64,000 bases of DNA from Burkholderiaceae bacterium (GCA_023653055.1 JAMNXR010000003.1:62001-126000); one strand, 5' to 3'; shown: positions 1 to 9,483, numbered from the stretch's first letter. Numbers and translations are program-made. The notes: generated by a model from the sequence alone, not told the origin.

Positions 1-1
1 C

Positions 2-727
2 ACGCAATGGGACAGCTTGGCCCACGTAGGCTCCAGATTTGATGCAAACGGAGACGGAATCCCCGAGTCGGTCTATTACAACGGTTACCGCGCAGGCGAA
101 CACATCATCGGACCGACGGAGGCCAAGGATGCGGGCGTTCCTGGACCGGGCGAAAACAAATCTACCTCCAATGCGATCGCGCTGGGCATTCAAAATATGG
201 CCGAGTCCTGCGTGCAAGGCCGCGGCGTGATGATTGATTTCCATGCGCACTTTGGCAATAAGCGGGAAATCATTGGTTATGACACCCTGATGCGCGTGAT
301 GGAACAGGACAAGGTCGTGGTTGAGCCCGGTGACATGGTGTGTTTACATACGGGCTTTGCGCAGTTGCTTATGGACATGAAAGGCGATCCTGATCTGCAC
401 ACGCTAGAGAACAGCTGCGCAGCACTTGATGGGCGCGATCAAAAACTTCTCAAGTGGATTACCGACAGTCAGTTGGTGGTTTTGATGGCCGACAACTATG
501 CGGTTGAAACGTATCCAGCGACTAACCACATCGGTTGTTGCGCGACACTACCTTTGCATGAGCACTGCTTGTTCAAACTCGGTGTGCACTTGGGTGAGAT
601 GTTCTATCTCACACCCTTGGCGCAATGGTTGCGTAAAAATGGTCGTAATCGCTTCTTGTTAACCGCACCTCCGTTGCGCTTGCCCGGTGCTGTGGGTTCG
701 CCTGCCACGGCGGTCGCCACGGTTTAA
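2..727 (+). CDS. cyclase family protein (kynurenine formamidase-like), 5' end cut by the window
   Basis: This open frame enters the window already coding. The in-frame codons before the first possible start (TTG at 17) read TQWDS and continue into LAHVGSRFD, the conserved tryptophan-aspartate region of cyclase-family hydrolases (Pfam Cyclase, PF04199). The true start therefore lies upstream. Family members are metal-dependent hydrolases, such as kynurenine formamidase, that act on amides or lactones. A GDMVCLHTGF segment (about residues 110-120 of the visible part) fits the family core. The substrate cannot be told. A peptide-type ABC importer follows on the same strand after 127 bases, so uptake and hydrolysis of a related compound is possible but inferred. 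Confidence 0.8.
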   Translation, partial: TQWDSLAHVGSRFDANGDGIPESVYYNGYRAGEHIIGPTEAKDAGVPGPGENKSTSNAIALGIQNMAESCVQGRGVMIDFHAHFGNKREIIGYDTLMRVMEQDKVVVEPGDMVCLHTGFAQLLMDMKGDPDLHTLENSCAALDGRDQKLLKWITDSQLVVLMADNYAVETYPATNHIGCCATLPLHEHCLFKLGVHLGEMFYLTPLAQWLRKNGRNRFLLTAPPLRLPGAVGSPATAVATV

Positions 728-750
728 ATATCCACAAAGCCCCCCTATAT

Positions 751-809
751 CGCGATGGTGTCAGTTTGACGAAAGCTTGAATAAGCTTATGGTTGACGGA
801 GTCATCGCG
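751..809. other. nested inverted repeats upstream of the ABC importer
   Basis: CGCGATG at 751-757 is matched by CATCGCG at 803-809. Between them lie two AAGCTT palindromes (773-778 and 783-788) separated by four bases, which can themselves pair. The element fills most of the gap between the cyclase gene and the binding-protein gene and could be a leader hairpin or operator. It has no U-run, so it is not an obvious intrinsic terminator. A TTGACG at 793-798 could be a -35 box, but no good -10 box follows. Confidence 0.35.
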
Positions 810-854
810 GGTGGGGCAATATGGTTCTGTTACTTCACCTATTAGGAGCGTGCC

Positions 855-2426
855 ATGCGCCGTACCCTTATTGCTGCGGCACTTTCAGCCGCGATGCTGT
901 TGCCCGGTCTGGGCTTTGCTAAAACGTTTAAATGGACGAGCCAAGGCGATATTCTGACGCTCGACCCTCACTCACAGAACGAAGGGCTGAACATCGCCGC
1001 CAACTTATGGGTCTACGATCCGCTGGTCAAATACAACGAAAAATATGAAGTCGTGCCTTCGCTGGCAACCTCGTGGGAGCGTATTAATCCCACTACGATG
1101 CGTTTCAAATTACGTCCAAATGTAAAGTTCCAAGACGGTACGCCGTTCACTGCGGATGACGTGGTGTTCTCGCTCAAGCGCGCGATGGCGCCTTCTTCGC
1201 AGTTCAAATCTTACGTTGCTGGCATCAGTGATGTGGTCGCCGTCGATCCCTTGACTGTAGATGTCATTACAGCAGGTCCTAACCCTGTGTTGCTGCGTCA
1301 GTTGCCTTCACTCGGCATCATGAGCAAGGCCTGGGCAGAAAAGAATAACGCGGCTTTGCCGCAGGACTTCAACAAAAAAGAAGAGAGCTTTTCAGCGCGT
1401 AATGCTATGGGTACCGGCCCATACCAACTCAAGTCACGCGAAGTCGATATTAAAACGGTCTATGTTGAAAACCCCAACTGGTGGGGTAAGCCGACAAAAA
1501 CAGGCAACGTGACTGAAATTGTCTACACCCCGATTAAGCAAAACGCGACGCGCACTGCAGCCTTGTTGTCAGGCGAAGTCGATTTTGTATTGGATCCACC
1601 GGCACAAGACTTGGATCGCTTGCGCAAACAAGTCAACGTGTTGGACGGTAATGAATACCGCACCATTTACATCGCGATGGATGTCAAAAGTCCTGAGTTG
1701 AAGTACAGCAACGTCAAGGATAAAAATCCTCTTGCTGATGTGCGTGTACGCGAAGCCCTGTATCGCGCCATCGATATCGAGGCGATTAAAAAGTCCGTGA
1801 TGCGTGGCATGTCCCTACCCACAGGTGCGATGATTTCACCACAGGTCAATGGCTATACGGATGCCTTGGGTAAGCGGGTACCTTATGATCCTGTCAAGGC
1901 CCGTGAGCTCCTCAAGCAAGCTGGCTACGACAACAACCTCGAGTTCACGATTGATTGCCCTAACAATCGCTACATCAACGACGAGGCGATTTGTCAGGCA
2001 GTCGTCGCGATGTGGGCCAAGATCGGTGTCAAAACCAAACTGAATGCGATGCCGCGTGCGACCTTCTTCCCGAAAGTGGCGAACGGCGATACCAGTATTT
2101 ATCTGTTTGGCTGGGGCGTGCCAACCTTTGATGCGTTCTACACTCTTGAATCATTGATTCGCACCAAGGGTACCGGCGCGGCAGGGGCCTTTAACTACGG
2201 TGGTTACTCCAATCCTAAAGTGGATGCCTTAATCGATACGATCAAGACAGAGACCGATGATGCCAAGCGCACAGCCATGATTCAGGAAGCCCTGAGTATC
2301 CATGCCAAGGAGTTCGGTACGATTCCTTTGCATGACCAGATCATTCCCTGGGCCATGAAGAAAAACGTCAAGGTGATTCACCGTCCGGACAATCGTCCCG
2401 TGGTCGAGTGGATCCGCATCGATTAA
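855..2426 (+). CDS. ABC transporter substrate-binding protein, peptide/nickel type (SBP_bac_5, DppA/OppA-like)
   Basis: This is a 523-residue periplasmic solute-binding protein of an ABC importer. The N-terminus is a typical Sec signal (basic MRR, a hydrophobic stretch, likely cleavage after GFA near residue 23). The mature part has the family 5 pattern: LDPH near the start, VKFQDGTPFTADDVVFSLKR around residues 90-110, and DVRVREALYRAID near 295. A Shine-Dalgarno TAGGAG precedes the ATG. Two permeases and two ATPases follow, completing the importer. Family members bind di/oligopeptides, nickel, glutathione or other small solutes, and the ligand here is not determinable. Role is sure, substrate unknown. 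Confidence 0.95.
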   Translation: MRRTLIAAALSAAMLLPGLGFAKTFKWTSQGDILTLDPHSQNEGLNIAANLWVYDPLVKYNEKYEVVPSLATSWERINPTTMRFKLRPNVKFQDGTPFTADDVVFSLKRAMAPSSQFKSYVAGISDVVAVDPLTVDVITAGPNPVLLRQLPSLGIMSKAWAEKNNAALPQDFNKKEESFSARNAMGTGPYQLKSREVDIKTVYVENPNWWGKPTKTGNVTEIVYTPIKQNATRTAALLSGEVDFVLDPPAQDLDRLRKQVNVLDGNEYRTIYIAMDVKSPELKYSNVKDKNPLADVRVREALYRAIDIEAIKKSVMRGMSLPTGAMISPQVNGYTDALGKRVPYDPVKARELLKQAGYDNNLEFTIDCPNNRYINDEAICQAVVAMWAKIGVKTKLNAMPRATFFPKVANGDTSIYLFGWGVPTFDAFYTLESLIRTKGTGAAGAFNYGGYSNPKVDALIDTIKTETDDAKRTAMIQEALSIHAKEFGTIPLHDQIIPWAMKKNVKVIHRPDNRPVVEWIRID

Positions 2427-2480
2427 TCGATGGTTCCAAGGTGAGCTTCCATGCGGAGGCTCGCATTTTTGTGAGAATGC

Positions 2481-3470
2481 ATGTTTGCTTTTATTATTCG
2501 CCGATTGCTTCAGGCCGTAGGCGTGATGCTGACCGTCGCACTGTTGGCTTTTATTTTGTTTCAGTATGTCGGCGACCCGGTCATGATTATGTTGGGTCAA
2601 GAAGGGACACCCGCCGAGCGTGAGCAGCTGCGTCGTGACTTGGGACTCAATGATCCGATCGTGGTGCAGTTCTATCATTTTTTAGCCAATGCCGTACAGG
2701 GTGATTTTGGTTTGTCGCTGCGGCAAGGGCAAAAAGTTTCCGTTCTCCTGCGTGACCGTCTACCCGCCACCTTAGAACTGTCAATCGCTGCTGCGCTGAT
2801 TGCCTTGGTAGTAGGCGTGCCGCTGGGTGTGTACACAGCGCTCAAGCGAAACGGAAAATTATCGCAAGCCTTTTTAGCGTTTTCATTATTGGGTGTCTCG
2901 CTTCCCACATTTTTGATCGGCATCCTACTGATTTTGGTGTTCTCCGTGCAACTCGGTTGGTTACCAAGTTATGGTCGCGGTGACACCGTCAAGCTAGGCT
3001 GGTGGTCGACGGGGTTATTGACAGTGAGCGGTTGGAAGCACTTGATCCTGCCTGCAGTGACGCTCTCTTTATTTCAAGTTGCACTAGTCTTGCGTCTAGT
3101 GCGGTCTGAGATGCTCGAGGTCCTGCGTGCCGATTACATCAAGTTTGCGCGTGCGCGCGGTCTGACTAAACGTGCGATTCACTTTGGACACGCACTCAAA
3201 AATACGCTCGTCCCTGTCATCACCATTATGGGCTTGCAACTCGGCGGCATTATCGCGTTTGCGATTGTGACTGAAACGGTATTTCAGTGGCCGGGCATGG
3301 GCTTGCTCTTTATCCAAGCAGTCCAGTTCGCCGATATTCCGGTGATGGCGGCGTATTTATGTCTGATCTCCTTTATTTTTGTATTAATTAATTTGATTGT
3401 TGATTTGTTGTATTTCGCAGTCGATCCAAGACTGCGTGTGGGCCTCGGCAAGTCAGGAGGCGGCCACTGA
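2481..3470 (+). CDS. ABC transporter permease, DppB-like
   Basis: This 329-residue inner-membrane permease is the first transmembrane subunit of the importer. It opens with the family pattern FIIRRLLQAVGVMLTVALLAF (first helix), followed by a periplasmic region with GDPVMIMLGQEGTPAERE and the LGLNDPI motif. A cytoplasmic EAA-type loop for ATPase contact lies around YIKFARARGLTKRA (residues 215-230). The length is normal for DppB/OppB. The start lies 54 bases after the binding-protein stop. Its stop overlaps the next start by one base (TGATG), indicating translational coupling with the second permease. Confidence 0.95.
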   Translation: MFAFIIRRLLQAVGVMLTVALLAFILFQYVGDPVMIMLGQEGTPAEREQLRRDLGLNDPIVVQFYHFLANAVQGDFGLSLRQGQKVSVLLRDRLPATLELSIAAALIALVVGVPLGVYTALKRNGKLSQAFLAFSLLGVSLPTFLIGILLILVFSVQLGWLPSYGRGDTVKLGWWSTGLLTVSGWKHLILPAVTLSLFQVALVLRLVRSEMLEVLRADYIKFARARGLTKRAIHFGHALKNTLVPVITIMGLQLGGIIAFAIVTETVFQWPGMGLLFIQAVQFADIPVMAAYLCLISFIFVLINLIVDLLYFAVDPRLRVGLGKSGGGH

Positions 3471-4384
3471 TGCGCGCCACTCTTGCAAAATTCTGGAACG
3501 GAGATCTCGCATGGTCGTGGCGACACACACCTGTGGCGATTGTCGCGACTTTTACGCTGCTCATCATGTTGATTGCAGCATTTGGTGCCGGATGGATCGC
3601 GCCACATAACCCCTTTGACTTAGCAACTATCGAGTTGCTGGACGCGCTCAAGCCCCCTGTGTGGGCGGACGACGGTACGACTAAATACTTATTGGGGACG
3701 GACAGTCAGGGTCGTGATTTACTTTCAGCCCTGATGTATGGCACCAAAGTGTCCCTACTGATTGGCTTGGCTGCGGTGGCCGGTGCGATGTTGTTGGGCG
3801 TAGTCCTTGGGCTGATCTCTGGTTATGCGGGGGGGCGCATTGATGCTTTGATCATGCGCGTAGCGGATGTTCAGCTATCCTTTCCGGCCATTCTGATTGC
3901 CTTGTTGATCGATGGTGTGGCGCGTGCTGTGGTTCCAGGTGACATGCATGAGGTGATCGCGTTTCCAGTCTTGGTGGGTGCGATTGCCTTGGCAGGGTGG
4001 CCGCAATATGCGCGAACCGTTCGGGGCTCGACCCTCGTCGAAAAAAATAGAGAGTACGTCCAAGCAGCACGCGTGATTGGTATTTCTTCTCCCGTCATTA
4101 TGTTCAGACACGTGCTGCCCAATGTGCTCGGTCCCGTCCTCGTGCTGGCGACAGTCCATCTGGCGACCGCCATCATTACCGAAGCAACGCTGTCCTTTTT
4201 AGGGGTAGGTGTGCCGCCAACTTCGCCCTCGCTCGGCACACTGATCCGTATAGGCAATGATTTCTTGTTTTCCGGAGAGTGGTGGGTCACCATTTTCCCG
4301 GGCGCAGCCCTCGTGCTGTTGGTGTTGTCTGTCAACCTACTGGGGGATTGGCTGCGTGATGCCCTGAATCCCCGTTTGAGTTGA
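3470..4384 (+). CDS. ABC transporter permease, DppC-like
   Basis: This 304-residue protein is the second transmembrane subunit of the peptide-type importer. An N-terminal cytoplasmic stretch and first helix (about residues 20-45) are followed by the family LLGTDSQGRDLLSALMYGTK motif near residue 80. Five further hydrophobic segments and an EAA-like loop (VEKNREYVQAARVIGIS, about 185-200) follow. It starts on the last base of the upstream stop codon and ends nine bases before the ATPase start. It should form the membrane channel as a heterodimer with the preceding permease. Confidence 0.95.
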   Translation: MRATLAKFWNGDLAWSWRHTPVAIVATFTLLIMLIAAFGAGWIAPHNPFDLATIELLDALKPPVWADDGTTKYLLGTDSQGRDLLSALMYGTKVSLLIGLAAVAGAMLLGVVLGLISGYAGGRIDALIMRVADVQLSFPAILIALLIDGVARAVVPGDMHEVIAFPVLVGAIALAGWPQYARTVRGSTLVEKNREYVQAARVIGISSPVIMFRHVLPNVLGPVLVLATVHLATAIITEATLSFLGVGVPPTSPSLGTLIRIGNDFLFSGEWWVTIFPGAALVLLVLSVNLLGDWLRDALNPRLS

Positions 4385-4392
4385 GGGCAGAC

Positions 4393-5367
4393 ATGTCAAA
4401 TATTTTAGAAATTAAAAAACTCAGCGTCGAGTTTCCAACACGACACGGCACCTTAAAAGCCTTAAACGACGTCTCGTTTTCTATTGCGGCGGGTGAGGTG
4501 GTGGGCGTCGTAGGTGAATCAGGTGCAGGCAAGTCCCTGACCGGTGCCGCCATTATTGGTTTGCTCGAACCACCCGGACGTATTTCTGGTGGCGAAGTGC
4601 TGCTTGAAGGCCGACGCATCGACAACTTGTCGGACGATCAGATGCGACCGATTCGCGGTCGTGAGATCGGCGCGATTTTTCAAGATCCGCTGACCTCGCT
4701 CAATCCGCTTTACACGATTGGTCATCAGATTGCCGAGACAATCGTGACACACCTGCCCATGACATGGTCTCAGGCCCGTCAGCGCGCCATCGAGTTACTC
4801 GAGTCGACCGGTATTCCCGCGGCCCGCGAGCGTATCGATCACTATCCACACCAGTTTTCGGGTGGCATGCGTCAGCGTGTGGTGATTGCGTTGGCGTTAG
4901 CGGCACAGCCCAAGCTGATCGTCGCGGACGAGCCCACCACGGCACTCGATGTCTCGATTCAGGCGCAGATTATTGAGCTGATAAAAAAGATGTGCCGCGA
5001 ACAAGGCACGGCTGTGATGCTCATCACACACGATATGGGTGTGATCGCCGAAACGGCTGATAGAGTGGTGGTGATGTATGCAGGACGCGTGGCTGAGATC
5101 GGCAAGGTACGCGATGTCATTCATTCGCCTCGTCATCCTTACACAGTGGGCCTGATGGGCTCAATCCCCTCGATTCATCATCACGTCGAACGCTTAGTAC
5201 AAATCGATGGCTCGATGCCAAGACTCACGGCGATTCCCAATGGCTGTGCTTTTAATCCACGCTGCCCGCGTGTAATGGACCGTTGCCGCGAGGAGCGTCC
5301 TGAAATCATTCAGGTTGGTACATCGCAAGCGGCCTGTTGGTTACATGAAGCAAAGGAGGCGTCATGA
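4393..5367 (+). CDS. ABC transporter ATP-binding protein, DppD-like
   Basis: This is the first ATPase of the importer, 324 residues from the ATG at 4393. An in-frame TTG at 4381 is less likely because GAGGG (4384-4388) sits at Shine-Dalgarno distance from the ATG. Visible motifs are Walker [12 protein letters not shown]-loop [11 protein letters not shown], signature FSGGMRQRV and Walker [13 protein letters not shown] with the H-loop ITHD. The C-terminal oligopeptide-transporter extension holds the [14 protein letters not shown] cysteine cluster typical of DppD/OppD. It overlaps the next ATPase gene by four bases (ATGA), so the two are likely made in equal amounts. Confidence 0.95.
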   Translation: MSNILEIKKLSVEFPTRHGTLKALNDVSFSIAAGEVVGVVGESGAGKSLTGAAIIGLLEPPGRISGGEVLLEGRRIDNLSDDQMRPIRGREIGAIFQDPLTSLNPLYTIGHQIAETIVTHLPMTWSQARQRAIELLESTGIPAARERIDHYPHQFSGGMRQRVVIALALAAQPKLIVADEPTTALDVSIQAQIIELIKKMCREQGTAVMLITHDMGVIAETADRVVVMYAGRVAEIGKVRDVIHSPRHPYTVGLMGSIPSIHHHVERLVQIDGSMPRLTAIPNGCAFNPRCPRVMDRCREERPEIIQVGTSQAACWLHEAKEAS

Positions 5368-6368
5368 GTACAGAGCGTCCTCTAGTCGAAGTGCACGATG
5401 CAGCACGTTGGTTTGATGTCTCAGCACCCTGGCTCGAGCGCATGCTATCCCGCAAGCCACGCAGTATTTTGCGCGCAGTCGATGGTGTGTCGTTTAGCAT
5501 TCGCAAGGGCGAGACCTTGGCCTTGGTGGGGGAGTCCGGTTGTGGCAAGTCCACGATTGCGCGCATGCTGGTTGGGCTCTATCCGCTCACGCGCGGCACC
5601 ATCACCTTTGATGGTCAGCCGATTTCGAATATGCAGGGGCGTTCAGGTCTGGCGCTGCGCAAACGCTTACAGATGATCTTCCAAGATCCCTATGCCAGTT
5701 TGAATCCACGTTGGCGTGTAGGACGGATCATTGCCGAGCCGATGCTGGCGCATACCGATATGACTGAACAAGAGCGGGATGCGCGTGTGGATGTATTGCT
5801 GACGCAAGTCGGTTTGCATCCTTCGGATCAATCACGTTTCCCGCATCAGTTTTCGGGTGGTCAAAGGCAGCGCATCTCGATTGCGCGCGCTCTTGCCGTC
5901 AATCCCGAGTTTCTCGTGTGTGATGAGCCAACCTCGGCGCTAGACGTTTCAGTCCAAGCACAGGTCCTCAATATCATGAAGGATTTACAGAAAAATCTTG
6001 GCCTGACCTATTTGTTTATTTCGCACAATCTGGCAGTCGTGCACCATGTGGCAGATCGGGTCGGCGTGATGTACCTCGGACGGATTGTTGAAATCGCAGA
6101 TCGGGATACCTTGTTTGCCAATCCTCAGCATCCCTATACACGGATGCTGCTTTCAGCGATCCCCGATATGACGGGGCAGGGACGCAAGCGCACGCCTGTT
6201 GCGGGCGAGGTGCCAAACCCCTTGAACCCACCTTCTGGCTGCACTTTTCATCCACGTTGCCCTTTTGTGCGAGAGCGCTGCAAAACTGAGGCGCCTGCGA
6301 CACAAAATTTTAAGGGCGTGGAAATTGCCTGCCATGGTGTGGCAGAAGGTTGGCCGATGCAGGTTTAA
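5364..6368 (+). CDS. ABC transporter ATP-binding protein, DppF-like
   Basis: This is the second ATPase of the importer, 334 residues. Walker [11 protein letters not shown], signature [15 protein letters not shown] and Walker [11 protein letters not shown] are intact. The C-terminus carries the [14 protein letters not shown] motif of the DppF/OppF family. About 15 residues longer than usual near the N-terminus, it has a tryptophan-rich stretch ([19 protein letters not shown]) before the Walker A region. It ends the five-gene importer operon and faces a minus-strand gene 26 bases away, with no clear intrinsic terminator between them. Confidence 0.95.
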   Translation: MSTERPLVEVHDAARWFDVSAPWLERMLSRKPRSILRAVDGVSFSIRKGETLALVGESGCGKSTIARMLVGLYPLTRGTITFDGQPISNMQGRSGLALRKRLQMIFQDPYASLNPRWRVGRIIAEPMLAHTDMTEQERDARVDVLLTQVGLHPSDQSRFPHQFSGGQRQRISIARALAVNPEFLVCDEPTSALDVSVQAQVLNIMKDLQKNLGLTYLFISHNLAVVHHVADRVGVMYLGRIVEIADRDTLFANPQHPYTRMLLSAIPDMTGQGRKRTPVAGEVPNPLNPPSGCTFHPRCPFVRERCKTEAPATQNFKGVEIACHGVAEGWPMQV

Positions 6369-6394
6369 TTGCCTCGGCCACACGGCAGGTGAAA

Positions 6395-7360
6395 CTAGTT
6401 CGTCTTGATGTTGCGCACCTTGACGAGCTCGTTCCATTTCTTGATATCTGTTTCGATGTACTGTTGGAAATCTTTTGAACTCCCGCCGACAGGCTCCATG
6501 CCAATTGAGACAAAGCGCTCTTTCACATCGGGTTGAGCCAGGATCTCGTTGATCTCTTTGTTCAGGCGTGTCACGATATTAGCGGGCAGCTTTGCGGGGC
6601 CGACGAGACCGAACCAGGTGTACACGTCAGTATCTTTGAATCCTTGCTCACCAAGTGAGGGAACGTCTGGTAACAAAGCTGAGCGCTGTGAACCAAACAC
6701 GGCAATCGCGCGCAACCGGTCGTTCTTGATAAAGGGCAGAGGTGCGACAATAGGATGCACGCCAGCCGTTAACTGGCCACCGACGAGGTCCGTCATCGCT
6801 GGCGCATCGCCCTTGTAGGGTACATGCGTCATGTTCGATTTAGCCAAATAGTTAAACAACTCAATCGCCAAATGAGGGCCTGTCCCATTGCCTGGACTAG
6901 AGACATTCACTGTCCCAGACTTGGCAGCGAGTGCAAGTAACTCTTTGGTGGTTTTGATTGGTGAGGCTGCCGGGACTAACAAGAAAAGTGGAGCACGGAC
7001 CACTTGAATAATGGGCGTAAAGTCTTTGAGCGTATCGTATTGAAGTTGACCAAATAATGCAGGGTTAGTCGTGTGTGGTGCAGCGGCCATCAACAAGGTA
7101 TAGCCATCCGGATCAGCCTTGGCAGTGAATGCAGAAGCAATACGTGTATTGGCGCCTGGCTTGTTTTCCACAACAACAGGTTGTTTGAGACGGATCGCAA
7201 GGCGTTCACCGATGACACGTGTGGCGATGTCATTTGAGCCACCTGCCGGAAAGGGCGAGATCAGTTTGATTGGCTTTGTGGGCCATTCTTGAGCGAGTGC
7301 CAAGCCTGTTGTACTAAGTGTTAAGCCAAGTGCGACTGCGATGCGGCTAATTATTTTCAT
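6395..7360 (-). CDS. Bug/TctC family tripartite tricarboxylate transporter substrate-binding protein
   Basis: This 321-residue periplasmic binding protein of the Bug (Bordetella uptake gene) family has a signal peptide with likely cleavage ALA-QEWP near residue 23. The signature WPTKPIKLISPFPAGGSNDI follows at once. Family members bind carboxylates or other small organic anions. Some work with TctAB membrane proteins and many are orphan. No TctA/TctB gene is visible in this window. It lies 44 bases downstream of an acyl-CoA dehydrogenase gene on the same strand, so the ligand may be an organic acid fed into that pathway. The ligand itself cannot be read from sequence. Confidence 0.93.
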   Translation of the reverse strand: MKIISRIAVALGLTLSTTGLALAQEWPTKPIKLISPFPAGGSNDIATRVIGERLAIRLKQPVVVENKPGANTRIASAFTAKADPDGYTLLMAAAPHTTNPALFGQLQYDTLKDFTPIIQVVRAPLFLLVPAASPIKTTKELLALAAKSGTVNVSSPGNGTGPHLAIELFNYLAKSNMTHVPYKGDAPAMTDLVGGQLTAGVHPIVAPLPFIKNDRLRAIAVFGSQRSALLPDVPSLGEQGFKDTDVYTWFGLVGPAKLPANIVTRLNKEINEILAQPDVKERFVSIGMEPVGGSSKDFQQYIETDIKKWNELVKVRNIKTN

Positions 7361-7404
7361 GTCTACCTCCAGAGAGCTATTTAACTTGCTGAAAAAAAAG
7401 GAAA

Positions 7405-8565
7405 TTACTTCATGATTCGTTTTGCTATGTTGAGCAAATGAATCTGACTCGTACCTTCATACAAACGAAATAACCGGACATCCCGATACAACATTTCAAT
7501 CGGACCGCCAATATCTGCGCAATAGCCTGCTCCACCAAAAATTTGCACGACACGATCCGCCACGCGTCCGCACATTTCTGAGGCGTAGTACTTGCAGATC
7601 GAGGCTTGTGTAGTCACATCTTCACCGTTGTCACGTGCGCGAGCGGTCTCTAGCACCAGGCTGCGTGCCGCTGAAATTTCCACTTGGCATTCTGCGAGCA
7701 TGGCTTGAACGAGCTGAAACTCCCCAATCGGTTTGCCAAATTGCTCTCGTTTTTTGACATGCGCCAGAGCCTCGTCGAGCAGACGTACTGCCGGACCGAT
7801 ACAGAGCGCAGCCAGATTGATGCGTTGTTTATTAAGGGTCTTCATGGCGGTCGCAAAGCCTTTGCCGGGGACTCCACCTACGATCTGCTGACCGCTCGCC
7901 AGAACATCCTCAAGGTAGACCTCCGAGACGGGCGAGCCTGACTGACCCATTTTTCGATGTTCTGCGCCTGTGCTTAAGCCAAGTGTTTGACGGGGAATTA
8001 AAAAGGCGCTGATGCCGCGGTGTGACAAGTCGTCCGGATCTGTTCTGGCAAAAACTGTAAATAGATCAGCGATTGGTGCATTTGTGATGTAACGCTTAGT
8101 GCCACTGATGCGCCACTGATGTGCGCCGTTAATCATCACTGAGGTCGCGGACGCCTTAAGGGATGTTGCGTCCGAGCCTGCCTCGGGTTCAGTCAGTGCG
8201 AGGCAGCCGGTGACTTCGCCGCTTGCCAGTTTTGGTAACCACTCTTGTTTTTGTTCGGGCGTGCCATCTTGAATGATGGATTCAGCGCCAATGCCGGTGT
8301 TAGTTCCAGCACGTGCTCGAAATGCGGTTGCAGCTTTGGACAGCTCTATATTGGCGAGAGCGAGCTCTTCCGTCGTCATGCCGGCGCCGCCGTACTCACA
8401 AGGAATACTCCAGCCAAAATAGCCGCGCTCGCGCATGATTTGCACAATATTGGCGGGAATTTCATTATCCTGCACCACTTGTGCTTCAGCGGGAATCGCA
8501 ATATCTCGGACAAACTCTTTAATATCGTCCAGACGCTTTTGATTGGCTTGGGTGTCTTGAATCAT
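7405..8565 (-). CDS. acyl-CoA dehydrogenase family protein
   Basis: This 386-residue FAD-dependent acyl-CoA dehydrogenase would introduce an alpha-beta double bond into an acyl-CoA thioester and pass electrons to ETF. Landmarks are GCLALTEPEAGSD (FAD/substrate region, about 130-145), KRYITNAPIADLF, KREQFGKPIGEFQ (about 275-290) and the C-terminal RLYEGTSQIH. In the last motif, Glu370 is at the position of the catalytic base of short-chain enzymes. The start overlaps the stop of the upstream IclR gene by four bases (ATGA), so regulator and enzyme are co-translated. The exact acyl substrate is unknown. A divergent CoA-transferase suggests it acts on a CoA-activated carboxylate. Confidence 0.93.
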   Translation of the reverse strand: MIQDTQANQKRLDDIKEFVRDIAIPAEAQVVQDNEIPANIVQIMRERGYFGWSIPCEYGGAGMTTEELALANIELSKAATAFRARAGTNTGIGAESIIQDGTPEQKQEWLPKLASGEVTGCLALTEPEAGSDATSLKASATSVMINGAHQWRISGTKRYITNAPIADLFTVFARTDPDDLSHRGISAFLIPRQTLGLSTGAEHRKMGQSGSPVSEVYLEDVLASGQQIVGGVPGKGFATAMKTLNKQRINLAALCIGPAVRLLDEALAHVKKREQFGKPIGEFQLVQAMLAECQVEISAARSLVLETARARDNGEDVTTQASICKYYASEMCGRVADRVVQIFGGAGYCADIGGPIEMLYRDVRLFRLYEGTSQIHLLNIAKRIMK

Positions 8566-9377
8566 GTCGATGTTCCGCTAGAGATCACAATTTTGCCGCT
8601 GTCGCGTTCGATATTGTGACGGGCTTCAAATAAATGAGGAATGATATTTTTAAGGAGCTCGGCCTTAGTGAGACGAGCAGTACTAATGGTGCAGTTCATG
8701 CCGATTTGCAAATGATCATCTGAGGCGATATTGAGCGGCACGGCAACTGCGAGCACGTTACGCTTCCAGTCACCTCGACTCAAGCAAAAGCCATTCTTGG
8801 CGTAAAACGTACGGTCTTTTTCAAAATAAGGGAGGTCAGCTGCGTATTGGGCAGAATCCTCTACTTTGAGTCGATTTAAAATGGAAGCACGCTGAGCGTC
8901 TGAGCTTGCAAATAATAAAGCTCGACCGAGCGCTGTTGTCAGTAAAGGCCGTGCACTTCCTATATCGGGCTTTAAAAAGTTGCCATGATCGATACGCAGT
9001 GCATCGATATATACCACCTCGAGTTTGCCAAGCATACCAAGATTGACAGTCCAGCCTGTTTGGCTCGCGAGCTTTTCAATGTGCGGTCGTGCTAGATGGC
9101 GAATCTCCATACTTGCCAGCATTGGGTAGCCGAGCATCAGCACGCCAGGTCCCAGACGATACTTTTGTAAACGGTCAATACGCGTGAGGTAGCCGAGTTG
9201 ATCGAGCGTATAAGTCAGTCGTGAAACAGTGGCCTTGGGTAATCCTGTTTTGTCGCACAAATCACGATTACCCAACAGATAGTCCGAAGGCGTAAAGGCA
9301 CGTAGTACCTGAAGCCCACGGCTCAAGTTGATTGCAAACTGACGATCTGTCTCCACGAGGTGGGGCGCCTGATTCAT
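8562..9377 (-). CDS. IclR family transcriptional regulator
   Basis: This 271-residue regulator has an N-terminal winged helix-turn-helix (SRGLQVLRAF, then LPKATVSRLTYTLDQLGYL, about residues 18-65) and a C-terminal IclR effector domain (LARPHIEKLASQTGWTVNLG and onward). It is the first gene of a minus-strand unit with the acyl-CoA dehydrogenase and Bug protein, and it is divergent from a CoA-transferase. It probably controls both directions from the shared 106-base intergenic region, where a 17-bp imperfect dyad lies at 9428-9444. Effector unknown. Confidence 0.93.
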   Translation of the reverse strand: MNQAPHLVETDRQFAINLSRGLQVLRAFTPSDYLLGNRDLCDKTGLPKATVSRLTYTLDQLGYLTRIDRLQKYRLGPGVLMLGYPMLASMEIRHLARPHIEKLASQTGWTVNLGMLGKLEVVYIDALRIDHGNFLKPDIGSARPLLTTALGRALLFASSDAQRASILNRLKVEDSAQYAADLPYFEKDRTFYAKNGFCLSRGDWKRNVLAVAVPLNIASDDHLQIGMNCTISTARLTKAELLKNIIPHLFEARHNIERDSGKIVISSGTST

Positions 9378-9427
9378 ATTCGTATGTTGAGGGATTGTCG
9401 AAAGAGGAACAACCTAAATTTACTATC

Positions 9428-9444
9428 GTTTCGCTGTGCGGAAC
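9428..9444. promoter_or_regulatory. candidate IclR-type operator between regulator and CoA-transferase genes
   Basis: GTTTCGC-TGT-GCGGAAC forms an imperfect inverted repeat with 6 of 7 arm positions matching. It sits about midway between the divergent IclR and CoA-transferase starts, 40 bases before the CoA-transferase ATG. IclR-family regulators commonly bind short dyads of this size near their own promoter. Function is inferred from position only. Confidence 0.4.
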
Positions 9445-9483
9445 AGATGACCCATTTTGCAAGTATTCTGCTCAAATATCGCT

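Noticed and set aside
2229-2678. 149-codon minus-strand frame at the end of the binding-protein gene
   Set aside because: It overlaps the end of the importer binding protein and the start of the permease, both well supported; no known motif.
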